Shown here in pieces: positions 23,513 through 32,929 of a stretch of DNA of 64,000 bases. The notes beneath the pieces were generated by a model, which was given only the letters and a program-made list of their open reading frames with translations, was not told the DNA's origin and ran no database searches. A program made the translations under genes and the position numbers. This stretch comes from Citrobacter sedlakii NBRC 105722 (GTDB lineage Bacteria; Pseudomonadota; Gammaproteobacteria; Enterobacterales; Enterobacteriaceae). The stretch is from contig NZ_BBNB01000013.1 of the NCBI RefSeq assembly GCF_000759835.1, forward strand, positions 1-64,000. Direction: 5' to 3'. Each line of letters opens with the position of its first letter. The first letter of the stretch is position 1.

Positions 23513-25996
23513 TTAACGACACGGCAGCAGCGTATCCGCGCGTCCATTTGTCGCGCCTGGTGGGATGGTGATCTTGCACTGCTGTTTCCCGCCCCACATC
23601 ACGTTCAGCGTTTCGTCAGGGTTGACGCCCGCAAGCCAGGCTTTACCGTCTTCCAGCACCATCGCGACGCTGATACCGTCGGCGTTGTAGACTTCCGCGC
23701 CGAACGGCGGAACGCTGTTATCAGCGAGGCGCAGCGTGCCCATCATCTTCATCCCTTTCGCCATGCCGAAGGCCTGATAACCAATCGCCCCTTCGGTAAG
23801 CGTTGTGGTGCTGATGGCTTTAGACGGTTCGATGTCGCCGTCCATCGCGTCTACATCCACGCGGGTGTCAAAGCTGTTGTAGCTCACGACATCCGGCACC
23901 ACGGCAATGCCGAAGCGGTTGGTCCGCGACTTCTCGCCGTTGAGCGGTACGCCGCCAATACCGTTGGTATCCACCATGACGCGAGCGGTGTTCAGCGTCG
24001 CGCCGCTGTTGTGAATGGCTGCGCCGTGTCGGGTCGCCGTAAAGCCGCCACGTAACGTGGTGCTCAGCGCCATGTATTCATTCTGGCGATAGCTGGCGTT
24101 GGTATTAATTTCCGCCACCTGCGAGCGATGGTTGTAATAACCGTCAACGCTGACGTTGCCTTGCTGGCTGGCGCCTGCGCGAACGCGCCACAGGTTGTTG
24201 TAATCGCTGTTGTCGGTATAGGACGCCATCGGGCTGGTTTTGCCGTTGTTGGTCTGGACATCCAGCCCCGCCCATCTGTTGTCGCCCACCGGCACTGACA
24301 GGGAGAAGGAAATCGAGTCGTCTTTACTTCCTTTATAGTCAGTACGATAAGCAGAGAGGTTGGCGGTAATACCGTTAATGTCTCCGATACGGAAAGAGCG
24401 TCCTACCGACATGCCGTAGCGGTCCTGGCTGCGCTTATCCCAGTAGTTCTGATGCGTCCAGGTCAGGAAGACCGTGGTCGCTTTGCCCGGTTCATCGGCC
24501 CAGAACGTTTTATTCCCGGTAATGGTATAAAGTTCTTTTTCGCGGCCCAGGTGGTCATAGCCTTCGTAGCGCTCATCGAGGTATTGCGCCATTGAGCGGA
24601 AATCTTCCTGCGAGAAGCGGTAGCCCGCGAAGGTGATGGAGCTGTGGTACTCATCAAACGTTTTCGCGTAGCTCAATTTGTAAGAGGTGCCTTTCTTGCG
24701 ATCGCCTTCCCGCGTGCGGCTCCACGACTCGGTGGCGTCAACCGATATGGCGCCCAGCAGGTTAAGATCGCGGCCAATACCCAGCGAGGCGGCGGTGTAC
24801 TCTTCACCAGCTGACTGCAGGCCGCCGTACAGCGACCACGCGTTGCTGACCCCCCAGGAGAAATCGCCGGAGAGGAACGTCGGTCCCTGCATTTTATGGT
24901 TGTAGCGCGACGGCGTACCGCCGGAAATGTTGTAGCGTACATAGCCCGGACGCGTCAGATACGGAATGTTGGCGGTGTTCACCTGGAAGGTCGACACCGA
25001 CCCGTCCTGCTCTTCGACCCGCACATCAAGCGTACCGCGCACCGAACTGCGTAAATCCTGAAGGTTGAAAGGACCGGCGGGTACGGTAGTTTCATAGATA
25101 ACGCGCCCGTTCTGGCTGACGGTCACTTTGGCGTTGGTACGGGCGATACCGTGGACTTCAGGAGCATAGCCCTGCAACGCTGGCGGCAGCATGCGCTCAT
25201 CGCTGGCGAGGTTGATCCCGGTGAAGCGCACCGTGTCAAATACCTGCGAATTCAGGTAGATCTCACCGAGCGTCAGCTTCGCCGCCATCATCGGCAGCGG
25301 ACGGTAGGCGTAGATTTGGTTCCAGTCGAAATCAAACTGATGGTTCTGGCTGTAGTAGCTGGTCTGATACTCGCCACGCACACGCCAGCCGCCAATGTTG
25401 GCGCCCGCCTGCCCATAACCTGACAGCGAACTGTAGTTTTTATCATCGGTGAACTGACGGGTAATCTGCCCGTTGAGGCTGTAGTCAAAAATCAGCCCGG
25501 CCACCCCGTCGTCCCAGCGCTCAGGCGGCGTCCAGTCGGGGTCGTTATATTTCATCCACGCCTGCGGTACGCTGATGTCCAGCACGCCGGCGTAGTTGGT
25601 TAATTTGCTTCCCGGAAGGCTCTGCAATACATAGCAGTTCTGATACAGCTGAGTGACCTGCTGCCGCGCGTCTTCTTTCAGCGCCAGCTTGTCGAGCAGG
25701 TCGCCAGTGATGCAGGGGATGGTGCGTTTGCCTTCAGGCGCTTCGACGTAACGAATCTTCTCCTGCCCCACCGGCTGGCCATTGATACGAATATCTAACA
25801 GGTAGTCGCCAGGGGTAACGTAGTTGTCCGTCGCAAAGCGCGACAGATCGATACGCGTACGATCTGCAGCATCCAGGACATCGGTATTAAATTCAACGCT
25901 TTCCTCAGCCCAGACCGGAGCAGCATAACAGCAGCTCATTACATGAAGGGCTATTATCGTTATCTTTGTTTTTAATTTTACCGACATGATTTTCAT
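23513..25996 (-). CDS. Outer-membrane fimbrial usher (PapC family)
   Basis: This 827-residue outer-membrane usher has a signal peptide (to about AEE at residue 31), N-terminal chaperone-binding domain (VEFNTDVLDAADRTRIDLSR), 24-stranded barrel with plug, and C-terminal domains with a closing Cys pair (QQCKI and LLPCR). Length and motifs match full-length ushers with no break. It assembles and secretes the fimbria encoded by its neighbours. Confidence 0.93.
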   Translation of the reverse strand: MKIMSVKLKTKITIIALHVMSCCYAAPVWAEESVEFNTDVLDAADRTRIDLSRFATDNYVTPGDYLLDIRINGQPVGQEKIRYVEAPEGKRTIPCITGDLLDKLALKEDARQQVTQLYQNCYVLQSLPGSKLTNYAGVLDISVPQAWMKYNDPDWTPPERWDDGVAGLIFDYSLNGQITRQFTDDKNYSSLSGYGQAGANIGGWRVRGEYQTSYYSQNHQFDFDWNQIYAYRPLPMMAAKLTLGEIYLNSQVFDTVRFTGINLASDERMLPPALQGYAPEVHGIARTNAKVTVSQNGRVIYETTVPAGPFNLQDLRSSVRGTLDVRVEEQDGSVSTFQVNTANIPYLTRPGYVRYNISGGTPSRYNHKMQGPTFLSGDFSWGVSNAWSLYGGLQSAGEEYTAASLGIGRDLNLLGAISVDATESWSRTREGDRKKGTSYKLSYAKTFDEYHSSITFAGYRFSQEDFRSMAQYLDERYEGYDHLGREKELYTITGNKTFWADEPGKATTVFLTWTHQNYWDKRSQDRYGMSVGRSFRIGDINGITANLSAYRTDYKGSKDDSISFSLSVPVGDNRWAGLDVQTNNGKTSPMASYTDNSDYNNLWRVRAGASQQGNVSVDGYYNHRSQVAEINTNASYRQNEYMALSTTLRGGFTATRHGAAIHNSGATLNTARVMVDTNGIGGVPLNGEKSRTNRFGIAVVPDVVSYNSFDTRVDVDAMDGDIEPSKAISTTTLTEGAIGYQAFGMAKGMKMMGTLRLADNSVPPFGAEVYNADGISVAMVLEDGKAWLAGVNPDETLNVMWGGKQQCKITIPPGATNGRADTLLPCR

Positions 25997-26050
25997 CCCG
26001 AATAAATCCGTAAAAAACGTCCTGCTTCCCGCTACGTTATTGTTATTTTG

Positions 26051-26599
26051 TTAGTTGTAATCCATAAAAAATTGCGCAACGGCTGTAAATTCACCCGCCT
26101 TTATATATTTCTCTACCGGCACCAGTGATGCGGTAAATTTCAAAACATTATCGCTCTCGCTCAGTTCATAACCGGGAGAGGGTTCGCCGAGCGTTAATAT
26201 CGCGCCCTGACTGTCGCGTAAGCGAATGCCAAAGCCATCGGCCTTGCCGTTAACTAATAACGTGGTGGGATCGGAAGCTGCCGCGCTGCCAATAAAGGTG
26301 ACTAAGGCATAAGGATAAAGTGAACCGTCATTGCCTCTTTTTACGATTGAGCAACCTGTGAGGCGAACCAGAAAAGGTCGCGTAATATTCCCTTCATCGT
26401 TGCGATTAATCTGACTGGCAGAAACTTCGCCAAATTCCACTTCAACATCACGACTTGACGGGTCAAGGCTGCATGCGGCTTCAATTAATTCGCCGCTCAT
26501 GGCTAATTTGCCTGGCGTTATGGTAGAGCCTGAAGCAGAACCCGTCGCCACCAGGGCACACAAATAAAGCGACAATAAGCCTGCGTTGCCTGATTTCAT
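26051..26599 (-). CDS. Fimbrial minor subunit (PapH-like position)
   Basis: This 182-residue pilin-like protein has a signal peptide, a Cys pair (AACSLDPSSR and LTGCSIV) and the ending EFTAVAQFFMDYN. GGGAGGGAC precedes the ATG. Its place between the major pilin and usher genes is that of the PapH anchor subunit, which ends assembly, but that role is inferred only from order. Confidence 0.85.
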   Translation of the reverse strand: MKSGNAGLLSLYLCALVATGSASGSTITPGKLAMSGELIEAACSLDPSSRDVEVEFGEVSASQINRNDEGNITRPFLVRLTGCSIVKRGNDGSLYPYALVTFIGSAAASDPTTLLVNGKADGFGIRLRDSQGAILTLGEPSPGYELSESDNVLKFTASLVPVEKYIKAGEFTAVAQFFMDYN

Positions 26600-26671
26600 G
26601 CTGTCCCTCCCTGGTACGAATGAATAATTTAAATGAGTGCGGGAAGCCCCGCACTCAGCACTTCAGTCCGA

Positions 26672-27205
26672 TTACTGGTAAGCAATCTCGAAGTTAACCG
26701 TTGACTGGAAAGAACCGGCAGTCACAGTCGCGCCTGCGCTTTCTTCTTTCAGATAAGCAACAAACGGGATGGTGTTGGTGCCGTTAACCAGCTGTACTGC
26801 AGTCGTTGCCTGGCCCCATACTACGTCCTGGCTGGCGCTGTCGCGCAGGCCGATACCCGCGCCGGAAGCGGTGCCGGAGGTGAAGGCAGCCAGAGTGGCG
26901 TCAGTCGGGTTAACGCTGGTCGGGTTATAAGTGACTACAGCAGTGGTCGCCACGGTAGTGTCGCAATGCTGCAGTTCGATGTTCTTATGTACGTTTCCTG
27001 CATGATTACCGCCCGCCAGTGCTGAAACCGGAACCTGGCCGAAATCAACAATAACCGGGCTTGAATTCGGCGCCAGGCCGCAAGCGGTATTCACCAGTTC
27101 ACCCTGGAATTCGATTTTGCCAGTTGTTGTATCAGCAGCTAATACAGACATAGAGCTCAGAGCAGCAGTGAAAGCAACAGCCATAGCAACTTTATTCATT
27201 TTCAT
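26672..27205 (-). CDS. Major fimbrial subunit
   Basis: The start at 27205 is preceded by AGGA and gives a 177-residue pilin; a longer frame to 27289 lacks a signal-peptide arrangement. It has a signal peptide (to about VLAA), Cys pair (NTACGLAPNS and LQHCDTT), a Thr/Ala-rich body and the pilin end STVNFEIAYQ. It is the first gene of the operon and is followed by a spacer before the anchor subunit, as usual for the most abundant subunit. Confidence 0.9.
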   Translation of the reverse strand: MKMNKVAMAVAFTAALSSMSVLAADTTTGKIEFQGELVNTACGLAPNSSPVIVDFGQVPVSALAGGNHAGNVHKNIELQHCDTTVATTAVVTYNPTSVNPTDATLAAFTSGTASGAGIGLRDSASQDVVWGQATTAVQLVNGTNTIPFVAYLKEESAGATVTAGSFQSTVNFEIAYQ

Positions 27206-27661
27206 AACAATATCCTGTTTGTACCAAATCCTGAGAAATAATAAAGAGTCTTCACGTCGCGATCGGTATTTCGCTACTTTTGTAAACAACTCTTGGTTTT
27301 GTTCCGGAAATGTTCTGGTAATAATTAAAGTTGAAATTATTCAATCTTAATTACCGCCATTCCTTCGAACTGTGCAAAATGCTATCAAATCAAAATTTCA
27401 CCACAAAGCACTACATTTGCTATGGAAAAGATACGCATTGATAACTCGCAAAAACAAAAAACAGGATGTTATATCTCGCGAAGCTGTGTGATTAATCCTA
27501 AACACATGAGGAATTGAGGCGGGAATATTCCTAAGACATAAAAAAAAGACTTAGGATAATTCATATAAACGGCAGAAATAATTTTTCTAACAACACTCGT
27601 GAATAAGCGGAAACGCGATGAATAACGTTTAATTCAGGAACATCCTCGCTTATTTCAACCC
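27206..27661. promoter_or_regulatory. Control region upstream of the fimbrial operon
   Basis: This 456-base AT-rich region separates the fimbrial operon from the dms cluster and has no supportable gene. It includes an interrupted inverted repeat (CCTAAG...CTTAGG around 27533-27558 with an A-run between) and a wider repeat AATAAGCG...CGCTTATT near 27603-27655. Long AT-rich leaders are normal for regulated fimbriae. I could not identify an invertible element or paired GATC sites of the pap type; one GATC lies near 27260. Confidence 0.5.
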
Positions 27662-28198
27662 CTACCGCTCCAGCCTAACGGCATCGTAACCGCACTGCAC
27701 ACGGCATTCTCCGCAGCCGTTACAGCGTTCGGCATCCACCGTGGGGACACCGCTGGCGCTGATAGCGCAGGCCTGTTCCGGGCACGCCTCCACACACTGA
27801 TTACAGGCGCGCGCCGGGTTTACGCAGGCGTCGTGAAACACGGGACGCAAACCAGTGTCCGGACGCATTTGTGGACGCAGCGCGCCGGAGGCGCAGGCGG
27901 CGATGCACAACCCGCAGCCGTCGCAGCTGGCGTAGTCAATTGCCAGCTGTGGGAAGCCATCGTCGTGCGGCGACAGAATGCCCATCGGGCAGGCATCAAT
28001 ACAGTGATGACAGCGGGTACATTGCACGCTAAAAAGCGCGTCTGGCAACGCGCCCGGCGGCAGAGGGTGGGAAAGGTGAAAAGAGGCATCTTCGGGCGCG
28101 GTATGTTTTGCCGCGCTGACGAAGGCGCGAAACAGCCCCCGGCGGCTCACGTGCCGGTGAGTCATCAGTTCCTGATAATATTTCTCCGATTTATTCAT
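27662..28198 (-). CDS. NapF-like 4Fe-4S ferredoxin
   Basis: This 178-residue protein has several CxxCxxCxxxC clusters (CTRCHHCIDACPMG, CDGCGLCIAACASG, CNQCVEACPEQAC, CNGCGECRVQCG) after a basic N-terminus (HRHVSRRGLFRAF). It resembles NapF, a cytoplasmic iron-sulfur protein linked to maturation of molybdoenzymes. It overlaps the TorD-type chaperone gene by 4 bases and ends the dms cluster, so it likely helps assemble the DmsA-like enzyme. Confidence 0.85.
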   Translation of the reverse strand: MNKSEKYYQELMTHRHVSRRGLFRAFVSAAKHTAPEDASFHLSHPLPPGALPDALFSVQCTRCHHCIDACPMGILSPHDDGFPQLAIDYASCDGCGLCIAACASGALRPQMRPDTGLRPVFHDACVNPARACNQCVEACPEQACAISASGVPTVDAERCNGCGECRVQCGYDAVRLER

Positions 28199-28791
28199 CC
28201 GAAATAAAGCCGCTTCGCTGGCGGTTGCAACGCCTGCTGCTGTTCAACGTCCCGCAGATAACATTCCGCCACCGCAGCAAGACGGGAATAGAACGGACTG
28301 ATTGCGTTGGCATGCAGCAGCGCGAGATAGCGATACCCCCACGGCAGTAAATGTGTTTCCAGCAGCGTATTCGCGGCGGCGTCATTCCCTTGCTCAAGCA
28401 GCGCGCTGTAGGCAAGCAGCATCAGTCCGAACTGATCTTCCGGTTCGGTATGGCGGGCGTCAAAGGCCATACCGTGAGACTGTAAAAACGCACGGTATTC
28501 TGCGGTTGTGTCGCCCATCAGCAGGTTATCCCGCTCCAGCCAGACCGATCCCCAGGGCGGTACAGGCATGTCGCCCTGCCCTTCAAACAGGACCGAAAAC
28601 TGCCAGGCCAGCGCGTCCGCGTCGGGCTGCGGCCAGTCGGCGCATAAACGTGAGATCGGCGTCAGATCGCGCCACGGATACAGCTCCGGCAGCGTCGGCA
28701 GACAGTCGATAAGCGCCTTGACGTCTGGCTTTTCCGGCGACCAGTAAAACAGTGCGCCGAGGATACGCGGTAATACGGCACGGGTTGGCAT
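28195..28791 (-). CDS. TorD/DmsD-family maturation chaperone
   Basis: The start at 28791 has AGGAG 8 bases upstream and gives 198 residues; the longer frame has no ribosome-binding site. The all-helical pattern with PEDQFGLMLLAYSALLEQGN is typical of TorD/DmsD chaperones, which bind the Tat signal and cofactor-free enzyme of DMSO/TMAO reductases. The partner is the DmsA-like protein of the same operon. Confidence 0.8.
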   Translation of the reverse strand: MPTRAVLPRILGALFYWSPEKPDVKALIDCLPTLPELYPWRDLTPISRLCADWPQPDADALAWQFSVLFEGQGDMPVPPWGSVWLERDNLLMGDTTAEYRAFLQSHGMAFDARHTEPEDQFGLMLLAYSALLEQGNDAAANTLLETHLLPWGYRYLALLHANAISPFYSRLAAVAECYLRDVEQQQALQPPAKRLYFG

Positions 28792-28821
28792 AGTAAAGCT
28801 CCTGAAAAATGCCTGAGTATT

Positions 28822-28876
28822 GCCTGTTGGCGCTACGCTTGTCAGGCCCACAGGTTAGCGCCGCAGGCCTGACAGG
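28822..28876. repeat. REP/BIME element
   Basis: GCCTGTTGGCGCTACGCTTG is followed by TCAGGCC and an inverted copy ending in GGCCTGACAGG. This is an enterobacterial REP pair placed between two genes of one operon, where it can stabilise upstream message. Confidence 0.7.
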
Positions 28877-28881
28877 TAGGG

Positions 28882-29652
28882 TTACATCGGCAGCGTCCAG
28901 AGATTGTAGAACGCGATACGGCCAACTAATTCCGCGGCGATCACCACCAGCGCCGTCGCCGCGAGAACCGCTACGTTCGTTTTCAGTCGCGACCAGACAA
29001 CCACGCCCACGATACCCGCCGCCAGCAGCACCGCCTGCGCGGTGAACCAACTGGCTTGCGCCGCGGTCAGGGCGCCGTCAGCGCTCATAAGCGTCGACAT
29101 ATAGCCTGGACGCAGACAGAAGCTGACGAGGATCGCCAGCACGCTGATCAACAGTCCCAGGCGCAAACCAAACAGCCCGGCGAGAATACCGCCGCCAATG
29201 AGCGGCGTCAGCACCATCATCACGGTGGTATAAGAGGAACGCCACGTCACTACCGTTGGCAACTGGTAGATCTGCGGAATCGCCAGAATAAAGACCACGC
29301 CGACGATCGCCGCCAGCCACACCAGCCCCTTACACAACGCGGCGCCACGGTTGAGCAGCAGCCCGAGGGACCCCAACCCGCCCAGCGTAGCAAACACCGC
29401 CGACAGCACGATTTCATTGCTCATAGGCGAATGCCCGACACGCAACAGCATATTCAGCGCGCGCAGCGGCTGGCCGACATGGAAGATCCCCAGCAGGACG
29501 CCAACACCAAACAGACACATGACGGAAAACAGCCCCACCGCCATTCGTCGGGCGTCAATCTGCCCGAGCGTGCCGCCGATCAGCAGCAGAATAAACGCCC
29601 CAACCGCGCTTTGGGTAAAGACGGTAAAAAAGACCAGCGGTAACTCATGCAT
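28882..29652 (-). CDS. DMSO reductase membrane anchor subunit (DmsC-like)
   Basis: This 256-residue integral membrane protein has about eight hydrophobic helices (ELPLVFFTVFTQSAVGAFIL at the start). DmsC subunits anchor the DmsAB dimer and oxidise menaquinol. It overlaps the DmsB-like gene by 8 bases. The sequence is divergent from E. coli DmsC but its position, size and helix count agree. Confidence 0.88.
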   Translation of the reverse strand: MHELPLVFFTVFTQSAVGAFILLLIGGTLGQIDARRMAVGLFSVMCLFGVGVLLGIFHVGQPLRALNMLLRVGHSPMSNEIVLSAVFATLGGLGSLGLLLNRGAALCKGLVWLAAIVGVVFILAIPQIYQLPTVVTWRSSYTTVMMVLTPLIGGGILAGLFGLRLGLLISVLAILVSFCLRPGYMSTLMSADGALTAAQASWFTAQAVLLAAGIVGVVVWSRLKTNVAVLAATALVVIAAELVGRIAFYNLWTLPM

Positions 29653-30271
29653 GGCGCACCTCCCCCATGTTCACAATTGCCCCTTCCTTGTCCCCCGACG
29701 CGCGCGCCTTCGGGTGCGGCTTAATAATCAGGTTAGGATGGGTAAACGACGCGGACGGCAGCGGCGCGATTTCGTTTTCACTGCCATATTTCGCGCGCAG
29801 CTCGTCGATCGGGCCGAAATCCAGCGCGCGCTGTGGGCAGGACTCCACGCAGATCGGGCGCAGATTACGCTCCAGGCGGTCGAGACAGCCGTCGCACTTG
29901 CGCATGACTTTCGCCTGCGCATCGAACTGCGGCGCGCCGTACGGGCAACGCATTTCGCAATATCGGCAACCCACGCAGACGCTATCATCCACCAGCACCA
30001 GACCGTCCTCTTCACGCTTGTGCATCGCCCCGGTCGGACAACCAGAGACGCACACCGGCTCGTCGCAATGGTTGCAGGCAATAGAGAGATAATAGGTAAA
30101 GGTGTCGTTGTGCCAGCTTTCGCCCTCTTTCACCCAACTGCCGCCGCCGTATTCATACACGCGACGGAATTTCGGGCCGACGTCCAGATCTTTGTTATCC
30201 TTGCAGCTGACCTGGCAGGTTTTACAGCCGGAGCAGCGCGAGGAGTCAACGTAAAAGCCATACTGTTTCAT
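29645..30271 (-). CDS. DMSO reductase iron-sulfur subunit (DmsB-like)
   Basis: This 208-residue protein has four 4Fe-4S motifs: CSGCKTCQVSCKD, CNHCDEPVCVSGCP, CVGCRYCEMRCP and CDGCLDRL with a later CVESCP. It transfers electrons from the membrane anchor to the molybdenum subunit. It follows the catalytic subunit gene by 13 bases. Confidence 0.92.
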   Translation of the reverse strand: MKQYGFYVDSSRCSGCKTCQVSCKDNKDLDVGPKFRRVYEYGGGSWVKEGESWHNDTFTYYLSIACNHCDEPVCVSGCPTGAMHKREEDGLVLVDDSVCVGCRYCEMRCPYGAPQFDAQAKVMRKCDGCLDRLERNLRPICVESCPQRALDFGPIDELRAKYGSENEIAPLPSASFTHPNLIIKPHPKARASGDKEGAIVNMGEVRHA

Positions 30272-30284
30272 TGTGGTTCACTCC

Positions 30285-32717
30285 TTAAGCGCGTTTGATG
30301 TCGACCAGGTTGGTATGCTGTGGATTCCCTTTCGCCAGCGGCGACGGCAAATGGCTGGTCAGAGTGTTGATGCACCCGCCAACGTCCACGCCATTGCTGT
30401 CCAGCCGGGTCCACGCGCCCTGCGGCATCGCCACTACGCCCGGCAGAATGCGCTGCGTTACCTTGCAAGGGATCGCCACGGTCCCGCGATCGTTAAACAC
30501 ATGCACCAAGTCGCCGGACTTAAGCTGACGCGCGTTAGCGTCGATCGGGTTGATCCACACTTCGTCCGGAACCGCTTCATGCAGCATCAGCACGTTGGTA
30601 TAGGTAGAGTGGGTATGGCCTTTGGTATGGAAGCCGCTCAACTGGAGCGGGTATTTTGCCGTCAACGCCTTGTTCAGGTGCGACTCTTTTACCACGCAGA
30701 ACTCCGGAATCGCCGGAATACGATCGCCTTCCGGTAGTGTCCAGGCTTTCTCCAGATCCGCCAGCGCCTGAGAATAAATCTCAATCTTCCCGGATGGCGT
30801 GGTCAGCGGGTTCGCCTCGGCATCGGCGCGGAAGTCGGCAAACGCCAGGCTTTGTTTTTCTGTCGCGACGCGCTGATCGATCACGCCCATCTCTTTCGCC
30901 ACCGACCACTCCGGCAGATACGGACGCTTTTCGCGGATCTGCTGATAATGCATTTCCGCCCACTGCGCTTGGGTTCGCCCTTCGGTATATTCCTCGCGCA
31001 GCCCCAGGTGTCCGGCAATATCGGCGCAGATGTCATAGGTGCTGCGCACTTCCCACATCGGGGTCACCGTTTTTTGGAGGGCGATCATATAGTTGTGCGA
31101 CCCTGCCGCGTAAGAACTGTCAACCAGATCTTCCGCTTCCAGATAGCTGGTTTCCGGGAGCAGGATATCGGCGTACTTCGCGCTCGGCGTCATATGGTTT
31201 TCAATGACGATAATGGTTTCGCACAGCGTTTCGTCAGCGAGAATTTTACGCGTACGGTTGGTTTCACCGTGCTGATTCAGCAAAGTATTACCGGCCTGAT
31301 TAAAGAACAATTTGATACCGGTTTTTAGCCGCTCGGCGTTTTTCACCCCCATCGTGGTGGCGGTCATTTTCTCCGGACTTTGAATGGCGTCGGTCCACAG
31401 ATAACAGGGAATGGAGGTTTTTACCGGGTTGGTCAGAATCGGCAACAGCGGTACGCCGTACGGTGTACCGTATGGCCAGTTACCATTATTGGTGCCCGGC
31501 AGGCCGAAATGGCCGGTTAACGCGGGCAGCGTCTGGATCGCGCGCACGGTCTGTTCGCCATTGGCGTGACGCTGCGGTCCCCAACCCTGGCAAATGTAGC
31601 AGGCGCGCGCCGAGGCGATATCCCGCGCCAGTTGGCGGATGCGCGCCGCCGGAATACCGGTGATATCCGCCGCCCACTCTGGCGTTTTCGCTATCCCGTC
31701 ATCGCCAGTGCCCAGCACGTAATCTTTATAGCTGGCATTCGGCGCCGCGCCTTCCGGTAGCGTACTGCTGTCGTAGCCGACGCAGTATTTATTGACCTGC
31801 GCTTCGTCAATAAGCTGCTCGCTAATCAGCGTATGGGCGATACCGGCCACCAGCGCGGCATCGGTGGTCGGGCGAATCGGCAGCCATTCCGCATGTTCCG
31901 TCACCACTGAGTCTGTATAGCGAGGATCGATAATGACTACTCGCGCTTTAGAGGTCTCCAGCGCGCGACGCAGTTCTTCCACCTGCCCGCCGCCGGACAT
32001 ACGCGTTTCAGACAGGTTAAGGCCAAACAGCACCACCAGATCGGAATGGGCTATTTGGGTGAAGTGGCTGCCCACGTAGGTGCCGTGGGTGTAAGGCGTC
32101 GCAGTGGCGATTTGCGCGGTGGAGTAGGTGTTGTGATAGTTCAGATAGCCGCCGGTAAGGTTAAGCAGACGCTTCCACGCTGGCGAACCCTGGGTGTGAT
32201 AGTACGCGCCGGACTGATAGTTATAGTAAATCGCTTCGCGGCCATATTTCTCCGTCACGCGCTTCATTTCCGCAGCGATAAAGGCGGTCGCTTCGTCCCA
32301 GGAAATACGTTTGAATTTTCCTTCGCCACATTTACCCACGCGCTTCATCGGATACTTAATGCGATCCGGGCTGTAGACGCGCCAGCGGCTGGAACGGCCG
32401 CGCAGACAGGGACGTATCTGGTGCTCGCCAAAGACCGCGTCGTCTTTCGCATCTTCCGGTTCGATACGTACGATACGATCGTCTTTAACGATCACCTTTA
32501 GCGGGCAGCGGCTGCCGCAGTTAACGAGGCAAGCGCTATGGCGGACGGTTTCGCCATTTGCGGCGGGTGTCGCATCGGAAGGGGTATCGGCGTGGGCAGA
32601 GGTCGAAAAGGGAAGGGTTATCGCGTTACTCAGGGCAACAGCGACCCCCACTTTCGCCGTGCCGGTGACGGCATCTCGTCGGGACAATTTGGCGTTGAGC
32701 CACTCTTTTATTTCCAT
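30285..32717 (-). CDS. DMSO reductase-like molybdopterin catalytic subunit (DmsA-like)
   Basis: This 810-residue enzyme has a twin-arginine signal (KLSRRDAVTGTAKVGVAVAL), so it is exported folded. An N-terminal Fe-S motif (CLVNCGSRCP...RPCLRG) follows, and the NTYSTAQIA segment carries the Ser expected to bind molybdenum in DMSO-reductase-family enzymes. It would reduce DMSO or a related S- or N-oxide during anaerobic growth. The cluster is the counterpart of the Salmonella STM4305-4308 region as I recall it; the true substrate is not settled. Confidence 0.9.
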   Translation of the reverse strand: MEIKEWLNAKLSRRDAVTGTAKVGVAVALSNAITLPFSTSAHADTPSDATPAANGETVRHSACLVNCGSRCPLKVIVKDDRIVRIEPEDAKDDAVFGEHQIRPCLRGRSSRWRVYSPDRIKYPMKRVGKCGEGKFKRISWDEATAFIAAEMKRVTEKYGREAIYYNYQSGAYYHTQGSPAWKRLLNLTGGYLNYHNTYSTAQIATATPYTHGTYVGSHFTQIAHSDLVVLFGLNLSETRMSGGGQVEELRRALETSKARVVIIDPRYTDSVVTEHAEWLPIRPTTDAALVAGIAHTLISEQLIDEAQVNKYCVGYDSSTLPEGAAPNASYKDYVLGTGDDGIAKTPEWAADITGIPAARIRQLARDIASARACYICQGWGPQRHANGEQTVRAIQTLPALTGHFGLPGTNNGNWPYGTPYGVPLLPILTNPVKTSIPCYLWTDAIQSPEKMTATTMGVKNAERLKTGIKLFFNQAGNTLLNQHGETNRTRKILADETLCETIIVIENHMTPSAKYADILLPETSYLEAEDLVDSSYAAGSHNYMIALQKTVTPMWEVRSTYDICADIAGHLGLREEYTEGRTQAQWAEMHYQQIREKRPYLPEWSVAKEMGVIDQRVATEKQSLAFADFRADAEANPLTTPSGKIEIYSQALADLEKAWTLPEGDRIPAIPEFCVVKESHLNKALTAKYPLQLSGFHTKGHTHSTYTNVLMLHEAVPDEVWINPIDANARQLKSGDLVHVFNDRGTVAIPCKVTQRILPGVVAMPQGAWTRLDSNGVDVGGCINTLTSHLPSPLAKGNPQHTNLVDIKRA

Positions 32718-32798
32718 GTTTTATTTCCCACATTGCATCCATAGTTATTATTAATAAGTAATCATTTCTCATCATAAAGGAGTATGCTTGTCAGACGA

Positions 32799-32812
32799 TT
32801 GACTATGATCAA
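32799..32812. promoter_or_regulatory. FNR-binding site upstream of the dms operon
   Basis: TTGACTATGATCAA matches the FNR consensus TTGAT-N4-ATCAA at 9 of 10 positions. It lies 82 bases before the dmsA-like start, which suits anaerobic activation. Confidence 0.75.
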
Positions 32813-32929
32813 GCGAAAAATCCCAGACGAAATAATCTTCCCCTCAGATTCCGCGCGGCTTAGCGAGAAATTTCCCTTTAGCGAATAGCAGCAGTTATAC
32901 TTTTTACGTATTCATCACCGGGTTTAATT

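Noticed and set aside
27206-27661. Invertible phase-variation switch for the fimbrial operon
   Set aside because: The inverted repeats seen are short and interrupted, and no recombinase gene is nearby.
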